Shown here piece by piece: positions 7,316 through 13,070 of a DNA stretch of 13,070 nt (its first letter is position 1; each line of letters begins with the position of its first letter). The notes below the pieces were generated by a model that saw only the letters and a list, made by a program, of their open reading frames with translations, did no database searches and was not told where the DNA came from. The DNA is from an uncultured Eubacteriales bacterium (lineage in GTDB: Bacteria > Bacillota > Clostridia > Oscillospirales > CAG-272), in assembly GCA_934365155.1 (NCBI GenBank), contig CAKRMZ010000039.1:1-13070 (forward strand). The letters run 5' to 3'. The translations under genes were made by a program, and so were the position numbers.

Positions 7316-8275
7316 TTATTCTTCCGTTTCGGTAAAAACCGTTTGAATTTGTTTGACGGAAGACGGAGGTGAGTAAATAAACCGGTTCATATGCATGGTT
7401 TCTTCCGCCTCTCCTAAAAAATATCGCAAGCCCGCTGTGCCGGCCTCGCCTTTATACGAATCGATCAGAATCAACTTAAATTTCATCCGTTCGGGAATGA
7501 TATTTTTGATATAAACTGCAGCCGTTTGCCCTACGACAACATCATCACGAAATTCCGCAAGTCCCGCTAAATTCGGAGTGAGCTCGACAAAAATACCGTA
7601 TTCCTCAATACTTCGTATAATTCCGGCTACCGTTTGTCCGACAGAAAAAAGAGAGGCGTTTTCTTCCCAGGTTCCGAGCAATTCCTTATGCGACACGTAA
7701 ATCCTCCCGCTTTGGAGGTCCGTATTTTTGATAATTGCTTTAATAAACATCCCCTCATAAAAACGATCCCTCGGATGAGAAATACGGGAAACCGAAATGC
7801 AGTCGATACTCAGCAAAGACGGCACACCGCATCCAATATCCACAAAAGCTCCGAAATGCTCCATATGCGTTACTTTTGCATCAATAATATCGCCCGGGCA
7901 AAGCCGCAATAAATAGTTATCCATGCAATCCTTTTGCGCTTCACGACGCGAAAGACGAGCCGTTACCTTACCGTCCGGTTCTTTCTCAATCCCCGTTACC
8001 GTAAAACAAACGGCCTTACCGACACGTGTAATGGCCGATATATCCTTTACCCGTGAGCCGTCTGCATGATATGCAATTTCACTGCGCGGAATAATGCCGC
8101 GAATTGCACCGAGATCCACATGCAAATCAAAATTTTCGTCGCACATCAAAGCGACCGCTTCTAAAATTCGCTTTTGCGCCATAGCGCGTTCCAGTCCGGC
8201 AACAGAAGAAATCAACTCGCGATTCTCCGGTGATGAAATTAAAAGTCCTTCGGGTTGATATTGATTATAGTCCAT
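7316..8275 (-). CDS. S1 RNA-binding domain protein (ribosomal protein S1-like)
   Basis: A 319-residue protein with three S1 (OB-fold) RNA-binding domains at about residues 34-110, 127-197 and 212-272. The second is the most typical (PGDIIDAKVTHMEHFGAFVDIG), and the third contains GQTVAGIIRSIEEYGIFVEL. Such proteins bind single-stranded RNA; this short form is common in Clostridia and often labelled 30S ribosomal protein S1, although canonical S1 has four to six domains. A role in translation initiation or mRNA handling is therefore likely but not proven. The ATG at 8275 has GGAGG ten bases upstream. A TATAAT hexamer at 8349-8354 could be its promoter, but the matching -35 is poor and lies within the terminator of the ACP gene upstream. 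Its own terminator follows, so it looks monocistronic. Confidence 0.85.
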   Translation of the reverse strand: MDYNQYQPEGLLISSPENRELISSVAGLERAMAQKRILEAVALMCDENFDLHVDLGAIRGIIPRSEIAYHADGSRVKDISAITRVGKAVCFTVTGIEKEPDGKVTARLSRREAQKDCMDNYLLRLCPGDIIDAKVTHMEHFGAFVDIGCGVPSLLSIDCISVSRISHPRDRFYEGMFIKAIIKNTDLQSGRIYVSHKELLGTWEENASLFSVGQTVAGIIRSIEEYGIFVELTPNLAGLAEFRDDVVVGQTAAVYIKNIIPERMKFKLILIDSYKGEAGTAGLRYFLGEAEETMHMNRFIYSPPSSVKQIQTVFTETEE

Positions 8276-8360
8276 AAAATGCTTTCCTCCGATTTATACA
8301 ATCTGATTCCGCAGAGAATTTATTACATTCTATGAAACATATTTTGAAATTATACCCTGT

Positions 8361-8404
8361 AATAAAAACAGGCAGAAAAGAATGCAATCATTCTTTTCTG
8401 CCTG
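8361..8404 (-). terminator. Terminator of the ligase-ACP operon
   Basis: On the minus strand a perfect 16-base-pair stem beginning CAGGCAGAAAAGAATG closes a four-base loop and is followed by TTTTTATT. It lies about 30 bases after the stop codon of the acyl carrier protein gene and is one of the strongest hairpins in the window. Confidence 0.9.
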
Positions 8405-8435
8405 CTTCAAAATCATTTTATCGCGAAAATCGAAG

Positions 8436-8663
8436 TCAAATCGATTTTTTCTCCAAAAAATCGACAACATCACGCACGGTTAAAAACTTTTTGTAATCTT
8501 CTTCTTCAATGGAAATATTGCATTCCTCTTCGCAGAGCAAAATCAAATCTGCCAGTTCCAAAGAATTTATATTTAAATCCTTCACCAATTCCGCTTCCGG
8601 AGTAATTAAACTTTCATCAATATTCAGTTCTTTGATTAATAACGATTTCAGTGTTTCAAACAT
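8436..8663 (-). CDS. Acyl carrier protein with NSL carrier site
   Basis: A 75-residue acidic helical protein of typical acyl carrier protein length. The phosphopantetheine attachment site is DLNINSLELADL, with Ser34 as the predicted modified residue; the usual DSL motif here reads NSL. The conserved helix-II pattern (SLELADLILLCEE) and the C-terminal TVRDVVDFLEKK also fit. Carrier proteins hold acyl chains on a 4'-phosphopantetheine arm for fatty-acid or specialised acyl chemistry in the cytoplasm. The ATG at 8663 has GGAGG nine bases upstream, and the gene starts 16 bases after the stop of the acyl ligase gene, so the two are almost certainly co-transcribed. This suggests a dedicated carrier loaded by that ligase, rather than the housekeeping ACP, which is usually encoded with fab genes (inference). 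Confidence 0.85.
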   Translation of the reverse strand: MFETLKSLLIKELNIDESLITPEAELVKDLNINSLELADLILLCEEECNISIEEEDYKKFLTVRDVVDFLEKKSI

Positions 8664-8679
8664 CAGTTTCGTCCTCCAA

Positions 8680-10383
8680 TTATTTCACCCTATAACGTTT
8701 AATCTTTCTTGACGTCGTCTTCTCAAACTCCGTGTCGCGAATTTCAATGTCCGCAATATGCTTAAACACGGGGAGCGTCTTATTAATATCGTCAATTTTT
8801 TCTTTGATCGCCGCTCGGATTTCATCCTCGCTATTTCCTTGGAATTTATCGTAATTCGGATAAATAACCGCGGTAATAATGGTGTCTTGTTTGCCCTCAG
8901 GGCGTCTTCCGATAACAACCGACTCAGCAATTAAATCACACTGTGCTAAATATTCTTCCAATTCCTCCGGGAAAATATTTTTACCGTTGGACAGCAGAAT
9001 AATATTTTTCTTACGGCCGGTGATATAAATAAAGTGGTCCTCATCCATATAACCGATGTCTCCGGTGCGGAACCAGCCGTCTTCCGTAAAGACTTCCGCG
9101 GTAGCTTCCGGGTTTTCATAATATCCCATCATGACATTATCACCCTTAACCAATATCTCACCGGACGTTTCACCGGGCGCTGCATCAATTTTTACTTCAC
9201 ACTGAAATACCGGGCGGCCCACAGAACCGTACTTGATCCAATTAAAGGTATTCACCGCCACGAGCGGCGCACACTCTGTAATACCGTACCCCTCTAAAAT
9301 CGTAATACCAAAGCTGTCAAAGTCTTTCAGAATATGTTTTGAAATAGCCGCGCCGCCGCAAACCATTGATCGTATTTCTCCGCCAAATACATCCAAAATT
9401 TCCGAAAAGAGCTTTCGACGCAAATCAATTCCTATTTTGCGGAGTCCGTCACTCATTTTCATCGCAGCACGGACTTTTTTGGTCATTCCTTTTTTGCCGA
9501 TCTCATCCCAAATCCGTTTATGCATCGTTTCAATATAAAGCGGAACCAAAATCAGTGCGTTCGGTTTTACTTTGGCAAAATTTCGCATGGTATATTTAAT
9601 GCTGTCATTGATGAAAACCGATGCACCGATATTGATGATCGCCAAATGATCGCATGTCATCTCATAAGTATGATGCATCGGAAGCACGGAAACCAGGGTA
9701 TTATCGGAATTATAATCAATCATTCCGTCTGAGGCCAACGTAGCGGTCACTAAGTTCTTATGACTGAGCATAACGCCCTTGCTGGTGCCGGTGGTTCCGG
9801 AGGTAAAAATAATTGCGCACAGCTTATTGATGTCAATCGAATAGTCCAAAAAGCTTCGATTCCCCATGGAAACCTGTTCGCGACCAAGCTCCAAAATCTG
9901 GTCGTATGTACGGAATTTTTCGCAGTTCTCTTCGCCGTCCGGTACATAGTCAATACAGACAAACCATTCCACCTGCGGAAGCCTGTCAAAAAGTGAACGA
10001 ACCTTCGCATGCAGGCTATAGGTATAGAAAAAAGCCTTTGCCTTGCACTTTTGGAGGAAGCCCACAATCTCGTCCTCTTTAATATCCTTATCCAACGGAA
10101 CAATAACACCGCCCGTGTTCACCGTAGCTAAATAGGCAGTCATATAGGATGGATGCGTATCACCGCTAACGGCAATGCAAGATTCTCCGAGTCCCATTGT
10201 CCAAAGAGCCGTACCGAGAGCTACCATGTTATCGTAGAGCTCCTGATAGGAAACCGTATAGTCTTGTTTATTCTTTCGGTATGTATACAGAATTTTATCT
10301 CCGTATATTTCAGCACTGGATGACACTAATTCACGCAAATCGCCGAACTTCTTGACAAAATGTTCCGGGTATCCCCTGTTCAT
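8680..10383 (-). CDS. AMP-forming acyl-CoA/acyl-ACP ligase
   Basis: About 567 residues of the ANL (adenylate-forming) superfamily. Motifs in order (numbered from the ATG at 10383): FTSGTTGTSKG, the ATP-binding loop, at 193-203; GYGITECAPL at 365-374; GWFRTGD at 436-442; GRKKNIILLSNGKNIFPEE, the hinge region, from 456; and TTSRKIKR near the end, containing the catalytic Lys560. Such enzymes adenylate a carboxylic acid with ATP and pass the acyl group to CoA or a carrier protein. Overall it looks like a long-chain fatty-acid ligase. The ACP gene 16 bases downstream suggests acyl-ACP formation (inference). The chosen ATG has a GAGGGG ribosome binding site about ten bases upstream, while an ATG at 10401 has none. 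A perfect SigA promoter lies about 100 bases upstream. Confidence 0.9.
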   Translation of the reverse strand: MNRGYPEHFVKKFGDLRELVSSSAEIYGDKILYTYRKNKQDYTVSYQELYDNMVALGTALWTMGLGESCIAVSGDTHPSYMTAYLATVNTGGVIVPLDKDIKEDEIVGFLQKCKAKAFFYTYSLHAKVRSLFDRLPQVEWFVCIDYVPDGEENCEKFRTYDQILELGREQVSMGNRSFLDYSIDINKLCAIIFTSGTTGTSKGVMLSHKNLVTATLASDGMIDYNSDNTLVSVLPMHHTYEMTCDHLAIINIGASVFINDSIKYTMRNFAKVKPNALILVPLYIETMHKRIWDEIGKKGMTKKVRAAMKMSDGLRKIGIDLRRKLFSEILDVFGGEIRSMVCGGAAISKHILKDFDSFGITILEGYGITECAPLVAVNTFNWIKYGSVGRPVFQCEVKIDAAPGETSGEILVKGDNVMMGYYENPEATAEVFTEDGWFRTGDIGYMDEDHFIYITGRKKNIILLSNGKNIFPEELEEYLAQCDLIAESVVIGRRPEGKQDTIITAVIYPNYDKFQGNSEDEIRAAIKEKIDDINKTLPVFKHIADIEIRDTEFEKTTSRKIKRYRVK

Positions 10384-10480
10384 AAAAATATATCCCCTCA
10401 TGTTTTTCGATATGATATATTAAACAATGCACATTTTAAGCTATGAATAATAAATAATATACAGTATTAAATAATATAAT

Positions 10481-10509
10481 ATTATATAATGAAAAATGCA
10501 ATGTGTCAA
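10481..10509 (-). promoter_or_regulatory. Consensus SigA promoter of the ligase-ACP operon
   Basis: On the minus strand, TTGACA (10504-10509) and TATAAT (10481-10486) are separated by exactly 17 bases, a perfect match to consensus. Transcription would start near 10474, giving a very AT-rich leader of about 90 bases before the ATG at 10383. I saw no FapR-type operator. The promoter is divergent from the tRNA-Leu promoter, about 80 bp away. Confidence 0.85.
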
Positions 10510-10564
10510 TATTTTCTGCAATCTACATATTCACAGATCAAAATAATAAATCTTCAAAAAACTA

Positions 10565-10593
10565 TTGCTTTTTTTGTTTTTTTATGGTATCAT
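10565..10593 (+). promoter_or_regulatory. Promoter of tRNA-Leu
   Basis: On the plus strand, TTGCTT (10565-10570) and TATCAT (10588-10593) are 17 bases apart. Transcription would begin near 10600, about a dozen bases before the mature 5' end of the tRNA. Confidence 0.55.
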
Positions 10594-10611
10594 AACTTGC
10601 GTTGGGTTTAT

Positions 10612-10698
10612 GCCGGTGTGTTGGAATTGGCAGACGAGGTGGACTCAAAATCCATTGGTAGCAATACCGTGCGGGTTCGACCCCCGCCACCGGCACCA
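10612..10698 (+). tRNA. tRNA-Leu (anticodon CAA)
   Basis: An 87-base class II tRNA with the CCA end encoded. The acceptor stem GCCGGTG pairs with CACCGGC. The anticodon stem is GTGGA/TCCAT around the loop CTCAAAA, giving anticodon CAA, which reads UUG leucine codons. A long variable arm (GGTA-GCAA-TACC) and a T arm GCGGG-TTCGACC-CCCGC complete the cloverleaf. It is the only plus-strand gene here and has its own promoter and terminator. I saw no duplicated 3' end that would mark an integrated element. Confidence 0.95.
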
Positions 10699-10701
10699 AA
10701 G

Positions 10702-10740
10702 TACCGCTGTAATTTTGATGAAATTACAGTGGTATTTTTC
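10702..10740 (+). terminator. Terminator after tRNA-Leu
   Basis: On the plus strand a 14-base-pair stem (TACCGCTGTAATTT with AAATTACAGTGGTA, one G-U pair) closes the five-base loop TGATG and is followed by TTTTTC. It begins four bases after the tRNA CCA end. Confidence 0.9.
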
Positions 10741-10796
10741 TATGTTCCCTAAACTTTTTAAAACAAGGATTTTATCGTGTTTTTGCGCATAAATTG

Positions 10797-10831
10797 ATCC
10801 CGTTGCGGAAACGTTCCGCGGCGGGATTTTC
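10797..10831 (+). terminator. Second plus-strand hairpin terminator without a gene
   Basis: A 14-base-pair stem, ATCCCGTTGCGGAA with TTCCGCGGCGGGAT, closes the loop ACG and is followed by TTTT on the plus strand. Its two G-U pairs become C-A mismatches on the minus strand, so it is best read in the plus direction. The 56 bases between it and the tRNA terminator contain no gene, so it may be a back-up terminator or a relic. Confidence 0.55.
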
Positions 10832-10961
10832 ATATTACTTTTTTAAGCCGTACACAAAGAGTCCCATTTCTCGCACAAAAAACATCCGTTATTCTTTCAT
10901 TTTTGGAGATAACGGGTATCCATGATTTATTTTTTTATCTGCGGGAATAAACGGTCGGCTT
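10832..10961. other. Non-coding spacer with weak hairpin
   Basis: No gene is seen between the plus-strand hairpin and the broken gene that ends at 10962. On the minus strand CCGTTAT...ATAACGG (10886-10915, 16-base loop) followed by ATGTTTTTTG (10876-10885) could be a weak terminator for that broken gene. Confidence 0.35.
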
Positions 10962-11488
10962 TTATGATTGCACCGTTGTGCGAATATAGAAGTTGCTGAT
11001 GCGCGTATCCTCATACATCGTGGAAATTTTGACCATAACCTTGATTTCATCTCCCAATTTCACTCCCTTGACCTTCACTTTCTCTACATAACTGCCCGGA
11101 TGAACAAACCCTGTCTTTCCGAGCAATTTATTCGGAAGAAAGGAAGCCTGCCCCGTCTGTTCGTCGTATACGGTTTGAACCGAATACAGTTCCGCACGAA
11201 TCAAGACATTATTATCGGAGGGGTTCATAAGGTAAATAGATGCATACCCATCTTCAACTACCGGCTCACAGCAAATCTTCACCCTGCAGACCTCCGGTGC
11301 TTCATAAGAGACATAGCCGCTGCTTTCCGCTTGATTTTTCGGCTCACCCAGCATTTCGCCTTTATCGATATCCTTGCTTCCATACGGATAACAAGAACAA
11401 ATCCGACAATCAAAAACACTGATACCGTCAGTGCCGCAAGAGCGATTCGCAGGTCTCTTTTCATTTTTGTCTTGCTGAATGAATGCAT
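10962..11488 (-). pseudogene. Frameshifted single-pass membrane protein gene
   Basis: Two reading frames together describe one protein of about 175 residues. It starts at the ATG at 11488, with GGAGG about six bases upstream. The first part (MHSFSKTKMKRDLRIALAAL, then a hydrophobic stretch ending FVLVIR) is a single N-terminal membrane anchor. Around 11381-11384 the frame must shift to continue as GSKDIDKGEMLGEPKNQAES and the soluble domain that ends at 10962; one missing base would explain it. The soluble part cannot start well on its own, as its first ATG has only a poor ribosome binding site. It is a beta-rich-looking outer domain with phrases such as YLMNPSDNNV and FVHPGSYVEKV. I associate this layout with small accessory proteins beside Clostridia surface-protein genes, but I cannot name a family. 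A sequencing error is the alternative. Confidence 0.6.
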
Positions 11489-11504
11489 AAGAACCCTCCT
11501 GCCG

Positions 11505-11866
11505 TCAGTCTGAAATTTCACCGATTCGGATGCTCAACAAACCGACCGGTGCAAAGCCATCGGATAAATACTTGTTCCCGTCTCCCTGCGGCTCTCCGCG
11601 CAAAGAAGTATAGCTCATCGTCTTGACGTCCATATCCTCCGGCGCGGTGTGAGGAACGCTGAGTCTCCGATCCTTTGGCACCGTCAAGAATAAAAATCCA
11701 CGGTAATGCTGTCAATGATTTCTTCCTGTTCCATTCCGGTAATCGGCAGATCGTCAAGCGTCACCGAAAGACGGCGGTTTTGCGTTGCGTCATCTTCCTC
11801 GTTTTCATTGGAATGCTTCACGCTGATCCGGTTTGCGATTCCGTCAAAACCATACCAGTTCGGGCT
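11505..11866 (-). pseudogene. 3' remnant of a frameshifted surface-protein-like gene
   Basis: On the minus strand one frame is open from 11866 (SPNWYGFDGIANRISV onward, then an acidic stretch NENEEDDATQN) to a stop at 11684. The next frame continues without break from about 11690 (LTVPKDRRLSVPHTAPEDMD) to a stop at 11505. A single missing T near 11690 would join them. No start codon with a ribosome binding site exists for either piece, and the 5' end is blocked by a stop at 11867, so this is the tail of a larger gene that has decayed. It ends 16 bases before the start of the next broken gene, in the arrangement of a former operon. The family is not recognised. Bases 11867-11989 hold only short broken frames. 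Confidence 0.5.
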
Positions 11867-11989
11867 TCAAAAAGGCAACTACAAAAAAATCAAGGTTTTG
11901 TCGGCACTCTTCACCTGTATCAAAAGAAAATACATAACAAACAAGAACTGTGGAGAATACAATTATTCAGAAAGCACAACATAGTTTAA

Positions 11990-12015
11990 GGCGGCTACCG
12001 AAAATGATAGCCGCC
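11990..12015 (-). terminator. Hairpin after the surface-protein gene
   Basis: On the minus strand GGCGGCTA and TAGCCGCC form an eight-base-pair GC-rich stem with a ten-base loop, followed by TTAAACT. It begins 26 bases after the stop codon of the surface protein. The U-run is weak, so termination strength is uncertain. Confidence 0.55.
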
Positions 12016-12041
12016 GTAACGTTTAGAATTTCAGTTATCTG

Positions 12042-13070
12042 TTATACTTTTTTTCTTCTGCTTACAATCGTTGTGCCAACGGCTGCACCGCCGCTGACAA
12101 ACAGCAGGGCAATCCACAAAGCAAGGTTGCTTGTGTCGCCGGTCTGAGGAGGCTTGTCACCCGGTTCCGGTTTGATTTCCGCAGGCTTTTTCTCAAGGGC
12201 GTTGATGGCATCCTCGATTGCCTTCGCCATTGCATCCACTTCCGTCTGTTCGGTAATGTTCTTGTCACGGACAACGGCATTGACGGCAGCTTCCACGGCA
12301 GAGAAGTCTTTATACTCGTCCTTCTTCAAAGCATTTGCCTTGGCAACGGCTTCGTCAACCTTGGTGTAGTCGGCGTCCTTGTATTGCAGGGCTGCAATCG
12401 CATCTTCAATTGCCTTTGCCATTGCATCTACTTCTGCCTGCTCGGTAATGTTCTTGCCACGAACAACAGCGTTTACAGCGGCTTCCACAGTGAAAAAGTC
12501 CTTGTAGTCGTCCTTCTTCAGTGCAGTTGCTTTGTCGATTGCTTCGTCAACTTTGGTGTAGTCGGCAGACAAATAAGTCATTGCAATCGTCTGCGTGTGC
12601 GTTGCAGTATCGGCAGTAATCGTTATATTGTTGCTGTATACCTCGCAGTTATCTGCCGTAACTTCAACGGAATGAGTTCCCGCCGTCAGGCTCACAGAGC
12701 CGTTAATCTCCTGTCCGTTCACTTTAATAACCACATTGGTCAGCCCCTCGGGGGTTACAACGAAGGAAACCGGATAGACGGCCTTTGTTATGAAATGGAC
12801 ATTCTTATAAAGTGCAAAGTACTGGGTACCGCTGGAAAGCAGGTCAATTTCTGTTTCTTCAGAATCTACAGCTTTTGCATAAGTCAGCTTATAGCCATCG
12901 GCAATCACAGGCACACATTCATCGAAAATTGCAGGGATATTGTTCTCATTCGTATTTTTTGCATCAATCTCTGCTTCTTCTACGGTGAAAGTACCGTTAC
13001 CGCCCATCGGGAATTTACCGTCAGTGGTTACTTTGGCGCCGCCTTTGATCAGAATATTGCCTTTTGTCCA
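12042..13070 (-). CDS. Sortase-anchored cell-surface protein with FIVAR repeats (5' end outside window)
   Basis: The reading frame is open to the right edge with no stop, so at least 342 residues are present and the true start is missing. Going towards the C-terminus: a beta-rich segment; a PEGA-like domain (SFVVTPEGLTNVVIKVNG to about AMTYLSA); two adjacent 64-residue FIVAR-like helical repeats starting ADYTKVDEA; a Pro-rich spacer; and a cell-wall sorting signal made of PPQTGD, a hydrophobic stretch (NLALWIALLFVSGGAAV) and the tail RRKKV. PPQTG departs from LPxTG and fits the (S/P)PxTG motif used by the C. difficile class B sortase, so this protein is probably linked to peptidoglycan by a similar enzyme (inference). 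Its job may be adhesion or matrix binding, but the N-terminal effector part is not visible. A hairpin follows the gene. Confidence 0.85.
   Translation of the reverse strand, partial: WTKGNILIKGGAKVTTDGKFPMGGNGTFTVEEAEIDAKNTNENNIPAIFDECVPVIADGYKLTYAKAVDSEETEIDLLSSGTQYFALYKNVHFITKAVYPVSFVVTPEGLTNVVIKVNGQEINGSVSLTAGTHSVEVTADNCEVYSNNITITADTATHTQTIAMTYLSADYTKVDEAIDKATALKKDDYKDFFTVEAAVNAVVRGKNITEQAEVDAMAKAIEDAIAALQYKDADYTKVDEAVAKANALKKDEYKDFSAVEAAVNAVVRDKNITEQTEVDAMAKAIEDAINALEKKPAEIKPEPGDKPPQTGDTSNLALWIALLFVSGGAAVGTTIVSRRKKV
12183..12566 (-). repeat. Two tandem 192-bp FIVAR-like coding repeats
   Basis: Two back-to-back units (12375-12566 and 12183-12374) each encode 64 residues beginning ADYTKVDEA and containing YKDF, VEAAVNAVVR and EVDAMAKAIEDAI. 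About 51 of 64 residues match, but many codons differ silently, so this is an old duplication held by selection rather than a recent expansion. Confidence 0.85.

Noticed and set aside
10612..10698. tRNA-Leu 3' end as an active attachment site
   Set aside because: No second copy of the tRNA 3' end and no integrase gene are visible within the window.
10489..10752. Plus-strand reading frame of 87 codons across the tRNA-Leu
   Set aside because: Its middle (LELADEVDSKSIGSNTVRVR) is the well-known translation artefact of a tRNA gene; the cloverleaf explains the sequence fully.
10968..11513. Plus-strand reading frame of 181 codons
   Set aside because: It lies opposite the frameshifted membrane-protein gene, lacks a convincing ribosome binding site, and the minus-strand frames have far more protein-like composition and a clear GGAGG.
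12183..12566. Tandem repeats considered as a phase-variable or CRISPR-like array
   Set aside because: There are only two in-frame units of 192 bp with many silent differences, which indicates protein-domain duplication and not a variable or spacer array.

Overview
The window looks like chromosome from a low-to-mid GC Gram-positive bacterium, most likely a Clostridia gut-type organism (Oscillospiraceae/Ruminococcaceae-like; this placement is inference). The signs are strong GGAGG-type ribosome binding sites, SigA promoters close to TTGACA-17-TATAAT, hairpin plus U-run terminators, a CcpA-like cre box, a Clostridia-style PRPP synthetase start, a DUF3810 membrane protein, and a cell-wall protein with a PPQTG sorting signal. 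All protein genes lie on the minus strand. The only plus-strand gene is a tRNA-Leu(CAA).

Minus-strand transcription runs from high to low coordinates. Region 12042-13070 is the 3' part of a sortase-anchored surface protein with two tandem 64-residue FIVAR-like repeats; its 5' end lies outside the window. Region 10741-11989 is a decayed stretch. It holds two successive fragments of a former surface/secretion-type gene pair, each apparently broken by a single-base deletion, and otherwise non-coding DNA. The tRNA-Leu (10612-10698) has its own promoter and terminator on the plus strand.

Region 8361-10510 is a compact operon: a perfect SigA promoter, an AMP-forming acyl ligase, an acyl carrier protein, then a strong terminator. 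The two proteins probably form an acyl-activation and acyl-loading pair. Region 7277-8275 is a monocistronic gene for a three-S1-domain RNA-binding protein, with its own terminator. Region 4690-7221 is a two-gene operon driven by a near-consensus promoter: an amidohydrolase_2-type TIM-barrel protein followed by an L-fucose/L-arabinose isomerase-like protein. Both keep their metal-site residues, so this looks like a small sugar or sugar-lactone catabolic unit, but no transporter or regulator lies beside it.

Region 3389-4516 is a DUF3810 membrane protein with an HEMAH zinc-protease motif. The 418-bp gap below it carries two promoter candidates, a cre-like box and a Shine-Dalgarno without an obvious gene. 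Region 1640-2970 is murA (peptidoglycan synthesis, TTG start) with a perfect palindromic terminator. Region 223-1606 is a tandem class II aldolase-fold protein whose zinc ligands are mostly lost, from its own SigA promoter. Region 1-163 is the start of a ribose-phosphate pyrophosphokinase gene running off the left edge, 59 bp downstream of the aldolase-like gene and possibly co-transcribed with it.

No CRISPR array, phage gene, transposase or obvious defence system is visible. The most unusual items are the pseudo-aldolase, the orphan amidohydrolase/isomerase operon, the ligase-ACP pair with an NSL instead of DSL carrier site, and the unexplained regulatory material upstream of murA.
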